DNA from: Deltaproteobacteria bacterium
GTDB taxonomy: Bacteria > Desulfobacterota > Desulfuromonadia > Geobacterales > Geobacteraceae
DNA: 64,000 nt
Direction of reading: 5' to 3'
Assembly: GCA_021848385.1 (NCBI GenBank)
Contig: JAJZUQ010000002.1
Span: 88,571-152,570, forward strand
This document shows, in pieces, positions 10,642-20,947 of this stretch. The position numbers were made by a program, and so were the translations under genes. Position 1 is the first letter of the stretch. Each line of letters starts with the position of its first letter. The notes beneath the pieces were generated by a model that saw nothing but the letters and a program-made list of their open reading frames with translations, made no database searches and had not been told where the DNA came from.

Positions 10642-11040
10642 TCAGGGACGTTGCTGCTTGACAGGAATCCCCCACAAGGCAACCTGCCGTAACAACAAAG
10701 GTATATCCAATGGTTTCTCGAAGAAGTAACACGCACCACATCGCAAAGCCTCTTCTCTGATTTTCTGAGTGCCAAAACCGGTCATGATCATCACATCAGT
10801 GTCATAATGCTCATGTATGTATCTCAGCAACTCAAGCCCCTCAACGCCATGAACGCCAGACATTTTTACATCAGTCAGTACCAGGTCAAAATGGTCAGTC
10901 TTCAGGACCTCTTTCGCCTGTTCAATCTCGCTGCAACAGGTCACCTCTACCCCTTCTGTCCTAAGAAGATAGGAAAGACTCAGCAAAATCGACTGTTCGT
11001 CATCCACGAGCAGAATTTTTTTCAATGTTCTTGCCGGCAT
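10642..11040 (-). CDS. Single-domain response regulator
   Basis: KILLVDDEQ...LVLTDVKMSG...CYFFEKPLD receiver signature. Confidence 0.9.
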   Translation of the reverse strand: MPARTLKKILLVDDEQSILLSLSYLLRTEGVEVTCCSEIEQAKEVLKTDHFDLVLTDVKMSGVHGVEGLELLRYIHEHYDTDVMIMTGFGTQKIREEALRCGACYFFEKPLDIPLLLRQVALWGIPVKQQRP

Positions 11041-11254
11041 AGATCATTTCTCCTGGGGAAAAGTGCCTTGTTCACCGGACTCAAGCAGGTTGCATACCAA
11101 AAGCGAACAGAGTTCGTTGGATACTTTCCATCGTGATTTCGCAAAGATACACAACCACAAAGGATTTGCCTGCCGGTAAGATTGTATGATTTTAGAGCGA
11201 TCGGGTGGGAACCGGCTGAAGGAGACGACCTGGTTCTAGCTTGAGGACAAAGCC

Positions 11255-11278
11255 GTTATGCATGAACTAATGCATAAC
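11255..11278. repeat. Perfect 9-bp inverted repeat GTTATGCAT-gaacta-ATGCATAAC (operator-like)
   Basis: Direct reading; sits upstream of a 39-codon ORF starting at 11301. Confidence 0.6.
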
Positions 11279-11386
11279 ACCTCGCAAACAGAGGGATAAA
11301 AATGAATGTCGAATTGATGGGCCAGCTTATCAAGGAAGGACTCACACACTATGAGCAACATCTGTCCGATAATCGGACGCGTACAG

Positions 11387-12739
11387 TTATGGGACAGACT
11401 TCTTCATTTTTGCCAGTTTGAGATGAAGCGTCGAACGGCTTATGCCAAGAAGCGTTGCGGTATTGGTGTGGTGGTTGCCGGTGACACGGAGAACATGTTC
11501 AATATACTCATCCTCGATTTTTTGCAGTGATTTTATGTGAGCATCAGCACTGTTCATCTGCAGTGGCAGAGGTTGCAACCTCAACTCTGACGGGATATGT
11601 ACCGGAAGGATTTCCTCACCTTCCGCAAGAATGATGGCACGCTCAATGACATTCCTCAGTTCTCTAACATTCCCTGGCCAACTATACCGGACAAGAACAT
11701 CCATTGCAGCCAACGAAATGCGTTTAGCCCCCTTCCCCATATCATTACCCAGGGTATGGGCAAAATGCTCCGCTAACAGCGTGATGTCATTGCCACGCTC
11801 CCGAAGAGGCGGGATGAGTATCGGCATGACATGTATCCGGTAATAAAGATCTTCCCGAAATGCTCCCTTATGCACCAGATTAAGGAGATCACGGTTTGTC
11901 GCCCCGACAAACCGTGCATTAGTGGTAATATCGGTAACCCCACCGACTCTTCTGAATTTTTTCGTATCAAGTACTTTAAGTAGTTTTGCCTGTATAGATA
12001 GCGGCATTTCGCCAATTTCATCGAAAAATATAGTTCCGTTGTTTGCAAGTTCAAAGAGTCCAATTTTCGTACCAGATGCATCGGTGAATGCACCCTTTTC
12101 ATGACCAAACAATTCCGACTCAAGGAGAGCATCCGAAAGACACGCGCTGTTAATCTCGACGAGAGGTCCTTTCTGCTTGCTCCGACGGTGAATGGCTCGT
12201 GCTATCAGCTCCTTGCCACTTCCAGATTCCCCAAGGATGAGCACAGGAGTAGAACGATTCTCTGCCATTAACGCAATCAGCCTTTGTATGCGCAGCATTA
12301 GCGAAGAATTTCCTATAAGTTCGGTACGTTGGATCGGCGTTGAGTACAGTTGCCGGTACTGCTCTGCCTCCTTTTCTCTTTGAATCTGACTCTCGATTCT
12401 TTCGAGAATCAGGGATAACTGCTCAAGGTCGAAAGGCTTGGCAAGAAAGTTCTCCGCTCCGCACTTCATTGATCTGACCGCTTTTTCTATTTGGGCATAG
12501 GCGGTCATCATAATAACACGAGCACCAATTTCCGGGACGACAAGATGGGGAAGAATGAGTTCCCCATCGGAATCGGGAAGGTGCATATCGAGAAATACGA
12601 TATCGGGGAGAAATTCCCTCGCACGGGAGAGCCCTTCAGCAGAAGTAGAGGCCTCCTGCAGTTCATAGCCGCGCTGGCTCAGGAAATAACCAAGAGAAAA
12701 TCTGATCCCCGGTTCATCATCGACAATTAACGCTTTCAT
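11387..12739 (-). CDS. Sigma54-dependent response regulator, NtrC family
   Basis: REC + ESGSGKELIARAIH + ELFGHEKGAFTDA + WPGNVRELRN + Fis-type HTH; start at MKALIVDDEPG. Confidence 0.95.
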   Translation of the reverse strand: MKALIVDDEPGIRFSLGYFLSQRGYELQEASTSAEGLSRAREFLPDIVFLDMHLPDSDGELILPHLVVPEIGARVIMMTAYAQIEKAVRSMKCGAENFLAKPFDLEQLSLILERIESQIQREKEAEQYRQLYSTPIQRTELIGNSSLMLRIQRLIALMAENRSTPVLILGESGSGKELIARAIHRRSKQKGPLVEINSACLSDALLESELFGHEKGAFTDASGTKIGLFELANNGTIFFDEIGEMPLSIQAKLLKVLDTKKFRRVGGVTDITTNARFVGATNRDLLNLVHKGAFREDLYYRIHVMPILIPPLRERGNDITLLAEHFAHTLGNDMGKGAKRISLAAMDVLVRYSWPGNVRELRNVIERAIILAEGEEILPVHIPSELRLQPLPLQMNSADAHIKSLQKIEDEYIEHVLRVTGNHHTNTATLLGISRSTLHLKLAKMKKSVP

Positions 12740-14490
12740 ACGACCGGACCGCTCAGGGGAAGCGTCATGGTGAAGGTTGCCCCCCCTTCTCTGTTGTTGC
12801 ACGCGACAAGACTCCCCTTGTGCGCTTCAACGATGTTCTTGGATATGGCTAGTCCCATCCCCGTACCATGTTTTTTAGTCGTATAAAAAATTTCAAATAT
12901 TTTTTCCAGTTGACCACTCGCAATGCCATGGCCGGTGTCAACAACGCTGAGTTTTGCCTCGTTGTTATTAGATTCAAGAATGATATCAATCTTCCCGCCA
13001 TAGCCTGAGGCATCTATTGCATTTTTTACCAGGTTTATCGCCACCTGTTCAAGTTTCTCGGAATCTCCCATCAGGAAAAGTTCATCGAAAGCGTATGATG
13101 TAAATATCCGCAGATTTTTCTCGGCCAGATAGGGTTCATTGACCTGAGTTGCCCTATCGATAATGCTGCATAAATCCACCTTCTTTTTCTCAACCCGCAG
13201 TTCCCTGGTGCAGTCCAGCAGTTCTCCGACGAGATTGTTGAGCCGCTTCGATTCCCCCATATATGAATCCATCAGTTGCCCATGCTGAGGTGAAAGCGTG
13301 AGTTCCATTCCAAGAATCTGGACGACTGCGGTCATTGCACAGAGGGGATTGCGCATTTCGTGAGCAACCCGGGCGACTACTTCCCCCATTGCGGAGAGAC
13401 GCTCCTTCTGCCTGATCTCGTTTCTGATTTTCATGATTTCCGTGAGATCCTTAAAGTTGATAATATGTCCAACCGTCTTGTTTTCTGTTCCGGTTTGGTT
13501 GAAGAGGGAAAACCCGACCACATATTCATTGGAACAAAAATGGGCAGTTATTTCGCCCGAACCGATTCCCGCCGTTAAGTGCTCTTCAAATTCAGGGCAG
13601 AAATCTCTCAACAGGCACCCTACAACCTGTTCAGCACTTCTGGAGCACAAACGGAGCGCATAGGGATTTGCCATCTTTATTCGAAGGTGATTATCGACGA
13701 CAACAATGCCACTGAACATATTGGTTATAACCGATTCGAGAAATTGGTTCTTCTCTTCCAGTGTATTCTTTACATATCTCACTTTTTCATGTGCCTTGAC
13801 ACGTTCTGTCACGTCCCGTATCACACTGACATGGCGCAAATAGCTCCCATCTTCGGCCATAATAGGTAGTATCGAATGTTCCGTAGGAAACGTTGTCCCG
13901 TCCTTTCTTTTCAACTCAAAGGTTGCATCAAAACACCCATTTTCCCGGTAAGAGTGCAAAATCATACCGCCGAACTTCTCATACATATTCTCATTCAGGT
14001 GCAACATTCTGGTACTGGAACCGACCAAATCATCACGTGAGCATTTGAACATTTTTTCAGCTGCGATATTGGCTTCCAGAATCTTGCGGGTTTTAAAGTC
14101 GACAATAATGATACCTTCATCCATGGCCGTAAATGCCGTTTGTAGTAAAACAAAAGCATCTTTAATTGATTTTTCAATCTTTTCTCTTTCTGTACTATAC
14201 TTCCCAAGTGGCCGGAGATATAGCATATACAGAACGGGGAATAGTATGCATAGATGTAGAACGAGTAATAGAGAAATTTCAGCAGGAATTGAGGACTTGC
14301 CTGCAATTGCATGCAGGTAGATTATGGCCATGCTTTCCATCAACATCATTGCTGCAATAAAAAGCAGAAGAGTCCACCCGGGATTTTTTACAAAAAAACT
14401 TGGATGCAAATCCTCTTTCGAACTGGATTTAATATTCTCCAAAATCGGGGCCTCAAGGTTATTTGATATGTTAGATGTTATGCAGATCAA
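12736..14490 (-). CDS. Membrane PAS-domain sensor histidine kinase
   Basis: Two TM, PAS repeats, VAHEMRNPL H-box, DTGHGIASG / GTGMGLAIS ATPase motifs; overlaps the regulator start. Confidence 0.94.
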   Translation of the reverse strand: MICITSNISNNLEAPILENIKSSSKEDLHPSFFVKNPGWTLLLFIAAMMLMESMAIIYLHAIAGKSSIPAEISLLLVLHLCILFPVLYMLYLRPLGKYSTEREKIEKSIKDAFVLLQTAFTAMDEGIIIVDFKTRKILEANIAAEKMFKCSRDDLVGSSTRMLHLNENMYEKFGGMILHSYRENGCFDATFELKRKDGTTFPTEHSILPIMAEDGSYLRHVSVIRDVTERVKAHEKVRYVKNTLEEKNQFLESVITNMFSGIVVVDNHLRIKMANPYALRLCSRSAEQVVGCLLRDFCPEFEEHLTAGIGSGEITAHFCSNEYVVGFSLFNQTGTENKTVGHIINFKDLTEIMKIRNEIRQKERLSAMGEVVARVAHEMRNPLCAMTAVVQILGMELTLSPQHGQLMDSYMGESKRLNNLVGELLDCTRELRVEKKKVDLCSIIDRATQVNEPYLAEKNLRIFTSYAFDELFLMGDSEKLEQVAINLVKNAIDASGYGGKIDIILESNNNEAKLSVVDTGHGIASGQLEKIFEIFYTTKKHGTGMGLAISKNIVEAHKGSLVACNNREGGATFTMTLPLSGPVV

Positions 14491-15136
14491 TCATGTCCAT
14501 ATCGGCGTTGTACCTGGTTTTTGATGCATTTGTTGCATTGGCAAGTCTGCCGACAATCTTCTGGATACGCTTAGTCCCTTCATAAATGCCAGTGATGTTT
14601 TCTGTTACCATTCCGGGGGCATTTTGAAGATCAGCTTGCAGGATATGGAGATAGGCAAAAACCGCCGTCAACGGATTGTTAATCTCATGGCTGACTGCTA
14701 TCGCCATTTCCTTAAATACCGTCAATCGTTCCAGTGCCAGCGCCTGGAGTCTTGCCTTGCGCAATTCTATGTGTGCGTGGACTCTAGCCTTCAGTTCGGG
14801 CGAATAGAATGGTTTGACCACATAGTCATCTGCTCCGACCTGGAACCCCTTGACCTTTTCATCAACGGAATCGACTGAGGTGACAAAAATGATTGGAATA
14901 TCTTTTGTTTCTTCTTCCTTCTTGAGAATACTGCATACCTCTAACCCATCAAGATCCGGCATATTGACGTCAAGCAAAATCAGATCCGGTTTTATTTGCC
15001 GTGCAGCGTTAATGCCGGCCATGCCGTCATCCTGGAAATTCAGTTCATAGCTGCCGTTAAAGATCTCGGCAAGCATGGACTGGGCAATTTTGCTGTCGTC
15101 AACAATCAGTATTTTTTCCACGTTTCCTCCAGCCAA
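14471..15136 (-). CDS. Receiver domain fused to DHp (HisKA) helices, no HATPase domain
   Basis: KILIVDDSK...LILLDVNMPD...DDYVVKPFYS then MAIAVSHEINNPLTAVFAYLHIL; ORF ends before any N/G boxes. Confidence 0.88.
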   Translation of the reverse strand: MAGGNVEKILIVDDSKIAQSMLAEIFNGSYELNFQDDGMAGINAARQIKPDLILLDVNMPDLDGLEVCSILKKEEETKDIPIIFVTSVDSVDEKVKGFQVGADDYVVKPFYSPELKARVHAHIELRKARLQALALERLTVFKEMAIAVSHEINNPLTAVFAYLHILQADLQNAPGMVTENITGIYEGTKRIQKIVGRLANATNASKTRYNADMDMIDLHNI

Positions 15137-15941
15137 CTACATATTTTGGCCTGAACCAACCGGCATTTCGGCGTGATTACGACCTTGTATCCGACGCAAA
15201 TTCGACCGTTTAATTGTGGTAATTGTGATGTGCACCAAACTGGCATCGTTCTACCCATTTTTCTCTGAAGAAAGGTGCGGATACCGAAAGTCGAGGAGTT
15301 TACCAGGAAACGCCTAACATCGTTTCAAGCTGGTTACTACTTCCAGGTCATCATTTAAAAAATGCCTGCAAGCAATAACTGTTATTTTGAACTACTGTTT
15401 GATATAATATTATTACTCCGAATTGACTCTTTTTGTCAATAATTCGTAACATTTATTACATATATTACATACGAATATTAAATTATTATTTTCAAATCAC
15501 CAAAAAACAAACGCTATTTAATTTGCCACAGGGGAGCAACAGTAAGATAGTGATCTCAGATGATATGAGGAAGACGTCAGGCGCTCTTGGCTGAAATGCG
15601 TGAGTTATAGCGGAGACAGTAAATTCCACTGGGAGATTTCGGATCAAAAAGAGCACAGGCTTTTTGTGTCGCCTTGAAAAAGAAACTCGTTGATCCAGAA
15701 TTTTGCTGAAAATATTGATAGAGGAGATTTTGGTAAGCGAGAATGAGGTTTGTCTCAGGGGGCAACTAGCAGGTCTTGGGAACGCAAACCCTACCCTGAG
15801 GCATAGTTAAACAACCATTTTTAATTGCAGAACAGCAGTTTGAAGATTGCTTTTTCTGCCGTTATAGCTACAATTGTGGAAATTTTACGCCTGTATCCAG
15901 GCGGGTATCCCCTCAATCACAAATCTGCCAGGAGCACGGCA

Positions 15942-16676
15942 ATGATCCAGTTTACCGGTGTCCATAAGTGGTTCAAACAACTCCATGTTCTGAACGATAT
16001 CAACCTCCGGGTCACGCCGGGAGAGGTGCTGGTCGTCTGCGGGCCATCCGGTTCCGGCAAGTCAACCCTCATTCGCACCATCAACCAGCTGGAGCCCATC
16101 AACGAAGGGAAGCTGATCGTCGACGGGATGGATCTCCTGGACAAAAAAACCGACATTAACAAGCTGCGCGCAGAGATCGGTTTTGTCTTCCAGCAGTTCA
16201 ACCTCTACCCCCACCTATCCGTCCTCAGCAATATTACCCTGGCCCCCCTCAAAATTCGCAAGACACCGAAGAAAGAGGCGGAGGAGCAGGCAATGACTCT
16301 GCTTGCACGGGTCGGACTTGCTGAAAAGCGGGACGCCTATCCGTCCCAGCTCTCCGGCGGACAGCAGCAGCGAGTTGCTATCGCCAGAGCTCTGGCCATG
16401 AAACCGAAGATTATGCTGTTCGACGAGCCGACCTCGGCACTTGACCCGGAGATGATCGGCGAGGTGCTGGCGGTCATGCAGGACCTTGCGGGGACCGGAA
16501 TCACCATGGTGGTGGTGACCCATGAGATGGGTTTTGCCCGGGAGGTTGCCCACCGGGTCGCCTTCATGGACCACGGAGTGGTACTGGAAGAGGCAAAACC
16601 GGAGGAGTTTTTTCGCAATCCCCAGCACGAACGGGCGCAACAGTTTTTGAAGCAACTCCTTTCTCCCATGCACTAG
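15942..16676 (+). CDS. glnQ: Polar amino acid ABC transporter ATP-binding protein (GlnQ-like)
   Basis: [37 protein letters not shown]; start taken at [11 protein letters not shown]. Confidence 0.92.
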   Translation: MIQFTGVHKWFKQLHVLNDINLRVTPGEVLVVCGPSGSGKSTLIRTINQLEPINEGKLIVDGMDLLDKKTDINKLRAEIGFVFQQFNLYPHLSVLSNITLAPLKIRKTPKKEAEEQAMTLLARVGLAEKRDAYPSQLSGGQQQRVAIARALAMKPKIMLFDEPTSALDPEMIGEVLAVMQDLAGTGITMVVVTHEMGFAREVAHRVAFMDHGVVLEEAKPEEFFRNPQHERAQQFLKQLLSPMH

Positions 16677-16732
16677 GGGGGGAAGCACCGTGATGGAAAA
16701 GCAGGGACATCTTCTTTAAGGGGGAACATGGC

Positions 16733-17557
16733 ATGAAGAAACTGATAACCGTTGCAATTTCACTGGCACTGGCTGGACTCCTCGGCAAGGCTGCCCTGGC
16801 GGCTCCTCCCGCCGACACTCTGGCGGCGATCAAGAAAAAGGGAGTCCTTGTGGCAGGGGTAAAGGATTCCCTTCCCCCCTTCGGCTACATTGACGAAAAA
16901 AGCCGGACCATCGTCGGCTACGACATTGACTTCATCAACGCTATCGCCAAGAAACTCGGCGTCAGGGTTGAACTGAAACCGGTCACCTCAGCCAGCCGGA
17001 TGCCCCAGCTCCAGGAGGGCAACATCGACATCATCGCCGCCACCATGACCAAGAATCCGGAGCGGGCAAAACAGGTCGATTTCAGCCACACCTACTTCTT
17101 CACCGGCCAGAAATTCATCACCAAGAAAGGGACGGTCCGCTCTCTGAAGGACCTGGCAGGGAAGAAGATCGGTACCGCCAAGGGCTCGACCTCGGAACAG
17201 AATGTGAAGAAATCTATCCCGACCGCGACCGTCCTTTCCTTTGACGATTATCCCCAGGCCTTCCTGGCCCTGGAACAGGGGAAGGTTGCCGCCGTCACGA
17301 CCGACGAGGCGATCCTGGCCGGCATTCTCGCCAAGGCACCCAACAAGGCCCAGTTTGAGATCCCGAACCTGCAGATTTCCGATGAACCCTACGGCCTCGG
17401 GATGCGCAAAGGGGACAAGCATTTCGTCGACTTCGTGAATAAGACCCTCCTGCAGATGGAGAGGAGCGGAGAAGCGAAGAAGATCTTCGAGAGGTGGTTC
17501 GGGCCGAAAACCCCGTTCCACCTGCAGCGGAATTTCAAGATCACGGCGAATAAATAA
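16733..17557 (+). CDS. Polar amino acid ABC transporter periplasmic binding protein
   Basis: Signal peptide; GVLVAGVKDSLPPFGYID...VGYDIDFINAIAKKLG SBP family 3 motifs. Confidence 0.93.
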   Translation: MKKLITVAISLALAGLLGKAALAAPPADTLAAIKKKGVLVAGVKDSLPPFGYIDEKSRTIVGYDIDFINAIAKKLGVRVELKPVTSASRMPQLQEGNIDIIAATMTKNPERAKQVDFSHTYFFTGQKFITKKGTVRSLKDLAGKKIGTAKGSTSEQNVKKSIPTATVLSFDDYPQAFLALEQGKVAAVTTDEAILAGILAKAPNKAQFEIPNLQISDEPYGLGMRKGDKHFVDFVNKTLLQMERSGEAKKIFERWFGPKTPFHLQRNFKITANK

Positions 17558-17566
17558 TAACAACAC

Positions 17567-17596
17567 GAGGCGTAAGGAGATTGCTCCTTACGCCTC
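17567..17596. repeat. Perfect 13-bp inverted repeat between binding protein and permease genes
   Basis: GAGGCGTAAGGAG-attg-CTCCTTACGCCTC. Confidence 0.85.
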
Positions 17597-17617
17597 ACCC
17601 CTCACGGAAAAGGTCAC

Positions 17618-18325
17618 ATGCTCACGTATCAGTTTGACTGGTCGATCGTCACGTCCGGTAAATATTTCGAGTGGCTGGTGTCCGGTTGCAAGGTCACCCT
17701 CCAGATCTCCATTGTCGGAATCGTTCTGGCGTTCATTGTCGGCCTCCTCATCGCGGTCATGCGCATGAGCAATTTCCGGCCGGCACGCTGGTTTGCACTG
17801 GCTTACCTGGAGTTTTTCCGGAACACCCCGCTCCTCGTGCAGATATTTTTCTGGTACTTCGGCTCCTACAAGATCCTTCCTGCTGCGGTCAACGACTGGC
17901 TCAACAGTACCAACTTCGAATTCGCTGCAGCGGTCATCGCGCTGACCATTTACACCTCCGCGTTTATCGCCGAAGATATCCGCTCAGGCGTCCTCTCCAT
18001 CCCCAAGGAACAGATGGAGGCAGCCCGGAGTGCCGGCTTCTCTTTTCTTCGCTCCATGCAGTACATCATTCTCCCCCAGGCAGTCCGGATCACCGTCCCC
18101 CCCCTCGTCAACCAGTTCCTCAACCTGGCCAAGAACTCGTCTCTGGCCATGACCATCGGCGTCATGGAACTCACCTACCAGGCACGCCAGGTAGAAAGCT
18201 ACACCTTCAAGGGGTTCGAGGCCTTCACCGCGGCAACTGTCGTCTACCTTGCACTCTCATCAATCATTACCGCGCTGGTCCATCTCTACGATAAACGGGT
18301 ACTCAACCCGAACAGGGCGGTTTGA
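17618..18325 (+). CDS. Amino acid ABC transporter permease
   Basis: HisMQ-type permease, EFFRNTPLLVQIFFWYF and EAARSAGFSFLRSMQYIILPQAVR EAA loop. Confidence 0.92.
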   Translation: MLTYQFDWSIVTSGKYFEWLVSGCKVTLQISIVGIVLAFIVGLLIAVMRMSNFRPARWFALAYLEFFRNTPLLVQIFFWYFGSYKILPAAVNDWLNSTNFEFAAAVIALTIYTSAFIAEDIRSGVLSIPKEQMEAARSAGFSFLRSMQYIILPQAVRITVPPLVNQFLNLAKNSSLAMTIGVMELTYQARQVESYTFKGFEAFTAATVVYLALSSIITALVHLYDKRVLNPNRAV

Positions 18326-18326
18326 C

Positions 18327-19028
18327 ATGGGCGAACTGTTCAACTTTAACGTCATCACGGACAACTTCACCTATTTCATGATTGGCCGTTTCCCCAACGG
18401 CCCGCTTGGCGGCCTGGGGCTTACCATCTACCTGGCCGTTGTATCATGCATCCTTTCCTTCTTCTGCGGGCTCGTGCTCGGCCTGTTGAGCCTCGTTCGC
18501 AACCCGTTCATCAGCTATCCGGTCAACCTGTTTATCAATATTGTCCGCGGCCTGCCGCTCCTCATGGTCATATTCTGGATGTATTTCCTTCTCCCCGCGC
18601 TCATGGGACGCACCGTTCCTGAAAGTCAGACCGTCATCATGGGGCTCACCCTCTTTACCTCTGCCTACATGTCCCAGATCGTGCGCGCCGGTATCGTGGG
18701 AATCCCCAAGGGACAGACCGAGGCGGCCATCTCCACCGGTCTCAAGCACTGGCAGGTGATGCTCTACATCGTCCTTCCCCAGGGGCTGCGCAACATGATC
18801 CCCTCCTTCGTCAACCAGTTTGTCTCGCTCATCAAGGACACATCCCTCGCCTTCATCGTCGGTGTTTCCGAACTGACCCAGGTAGCCACCCAGGTCAACA
18901 ACCGGACCATGGCCTACCCGACCGAAATATTCATCTTCATTGCGATACTCTATTTCTTCCTCTGCTACGCCTTCACCAGCCTTTCCCGCTGGCTGGAACG
19001 GCGGCTCGCCTGGCGCAAGGCAATCTGA
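18327..19028 (+). CDS. Amino acid ABC transporter permease
   Basis: NIVRGLPLLMVIFWMYF and TEAAISTGLKHWQVMLYIVLPQGLRN EAA loop; start at MGELFNFNV. Confidence 0.92.
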   Translation: MGELFNFNVITDNFTYFMIGRFPNGPLGGLGLTIYLAVVSCILSFFCGLVLGLLSLVRNPFISYPVNLFINIVRGLPLLMVIFWMYFLLPALMGRTVPESQTVIMGLTLFTSAYMSQIVRAGIVGIPKGQTEAAISTGLKHWQVMLYIVLPQGLRNMIPSFVNQFVSLIKDTSLAFIVGVSELTQVATQVNNRTMAYPTEIFIFIAILYFFLCYAFTSLSRWLERRLAWRKAI

Positions 19029-19158
19029 TCCCCTCTGACTGACATCAATCAACGCAAAGATACAATGACACCAAGATAAAATGCCGGAGCCGTGACCTCG
19101 CACTTTTTGCGTCGTCCTGCAAGCCAGAATCTTTTCAGCGTGTCCACCGTTTGCAGAA

Positions 19159-20430
19159 TTATGCAGATTGACGTTGATTATCCGCAGACGCCTGTAACCG
19201 TTGCACCCGCTCAACCACGGGAGGATGAGAGTAGTAGAACCAGGCGTAGAAAGGATGGGGATGGAGATTGGCGAGGTTTTCCGCGGACAGCTTGACGAGG
19301 GCGGCGGCGAGCGCCCCTGGCTGGCCGGAGAGTTCCGTGGCAAACCGGTCAGCCTCCCACTCGTGGCGGCGGGAAAGCCAGCTGGAGAAGGGAGTGAAGG
19401 GAAACGCAAGCATCGAACCCAGAAACGCGAGGATTGTCAACTGGGCAGCGAAGGAGCTCCCGGAAAGGCCGATAATACCTGGCAGACCGCCCCATCCCAG
19501 CAGCCACCACGCTGCGTAACTGGCCAGGAGCGCCCCCACTTCCGTCATCACCAACTGTTTCCAGATGTGTCCCTTCTTCCAGTGGCCGATCTCGTGGGCA
19601 AGCACCGCAAGGATTTCCTGGTGGGACATCTGCCGTATGAGGGTATCGTAAAGGACGATCCGCTTCACCCTGCCGATGCCGGTGAAGTAGGCGTTGGAAT
19701 GCCGGCTTCTCTTCGATGCATCAATCTGCATGACCCGACTCACCGTCAGTCCCGCCCGTTCGGCCATGAGCCTGATTTCATCCTCCAGCCCCTCTTCTTT
19801 TACCGGCACGAATTTATTGAAGAGCGGTTCGATCACGTAAGGTGCTATGTACATTAGGACAAGGGAAACCACGGCGAAAAATCCCCACACCCAGAGCCAC
19901 CACCACGCAGGACTCCATCGAATAATGGCCAGAGCCCCAGCGGTCAGGGAACCAAGAAGAATCATGGTGATGGCAATCCCTTTGAAGAGGTCGGCAAGCC
20001 AGAGACGGCCGGTGGTGCTGTTGAACCCGTAGCGGGCTTCCAGCCTGAAGGTCCGGTAGAGATTGAAGGGGATGTCAAGCAGGGTCTGGGCGAAGGTAAT
20101 GAGGAGAAAGAAAAGGACCCCGCTAACGATGAACGAAGGAGCAAGGGATGCCACCCAGCGATCGTAGAGGGGAAGGACGCCGCCGAACAGGAAGAGGAGT
20201 AGGAGGAGATTGTCGTAAAGCGATTCCACCAGCCCGACCCGGCTCTGGTCCAGAGTGTAGGCTACGGCGCGGCGCAGGGTCTCACTATCGATGATTCCGT
20301 TAAATTCCGGGGGGAGCTCGTTGCCATGAACACGCAGGTGCCGGAGGTTGAGCGCACGGAGAAGGTAGCCACAAGCGGTGATAGCCAGCCAGATGCAAAG
20401 GACGAAGAGTGTCATGACGGCATCATACAC
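19159..20430 (-). CDS. M48 family metallopeptidase (Ste24/CAAX protease-like)
   Basis: VLAHEIGHWKKGH zinc motif, multiple TM, HEWEADRFATEL. Confidence 0.93.
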   Translation of the reverse strand: MYDAVMTLFVLCIWLAITACGYLLRALNLRHLRVHGNELPPEFNGIIDSETLRRAVAYTLDQSRVGLVESLYDNLLLLLFLFGGVLPLYDRWVASLAPSFIVSGVLFFLLITFAQTLLDIPFNLYRTFRLEARYGFNSTTGRLWLADLFKGIAITMILLGSLTAGALAIIRWSPAWWWLWVWGFFAVVSLVLMYIAPYVIEPLFNKFVPVKEEGLEDEIRLMAERAGLTVSRVMQIDASKRSRHSNAYFTGIGRVKRIVLYDTLIRQMSHQEILAVLAHEIGHWKKGHIWKQLVMTEVGALLASYAAWWLLGWGGLPGIIGLSGSSFAAQLTILAFLGSMLAFPFTPFSSWLSRRHEWEADRFATELSGQPGALAAALVKLSAENLANLHPHPFYAWFYYSHPPVVERVQRLQASADNQRQSA

Positions 20431-20563
20431 GAATCGGGATGCTACGGAAAGTAGGAACGCAGGGGTTTAGGCTGGCAACAGCAGAAGGTGAGTATAGGTG
20501 TGGTCGCACGACGTGTTCATGCAGGTATAACCTGTAATGCAATGCGTCAAAGTTTACGGAAAG

Positions 20564-20947
20564 CTAGAACCGGTCCTCCGTCTCCTGAACAGTGGAGAGC
20601 TGAGCGGAAATTTTCTGGGCGAACAGCAATTCAATAGAGGCCAGCATCAGCGAAATACAGGCGTAGACTGCCGTAACCTGTGACAGTTGCGGCGCTCCTT
20701 CGGCAAGAGAGCTTCCTTCGATGACTTTTGCCATAATTATGGCAAGTACGGCCAGGGCGAAATGCCGCTGCACTCCCAGTTTCTTTGAAGCCAGCAAGGC
20801 TCGGAGCTGCTCGACCTCACCCTCGACGAAGTGGTTCTGAAGCGACAACCAGTCGGCATAGATCCTCGGAAGCGACAAAGAAATCAGAAGTGCAATTATC
20901 ACCAGCATCATTGCAGACAAAAAATCCATTGCGTCCTCCATAATCAT
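20564..20947 (-). CDS. Hypothetical small membrane protein
   Basis: 127-aa ORF with 2-3 predicted TM segments. Confidence 0.55.
   Translation of the reverse strand: MIMEDAMDFLSAMMLVIIALLISLSLPRIYADWLSLQNHFVEGEVEQLRALLASKKLGVQRHFALAVLAIIMAKVIEGSSLAEGAPQLSQVTAVYACISLMLASIELLFAQKISAQLSTVQETEDRF

Noticed and set aside
7318-15136. Signal-transduction cluster as an anti-phage or conflict system
   Set aside because: Only chemoreceptor and two-component domains; no nuclease, toxin or NTPase effector.
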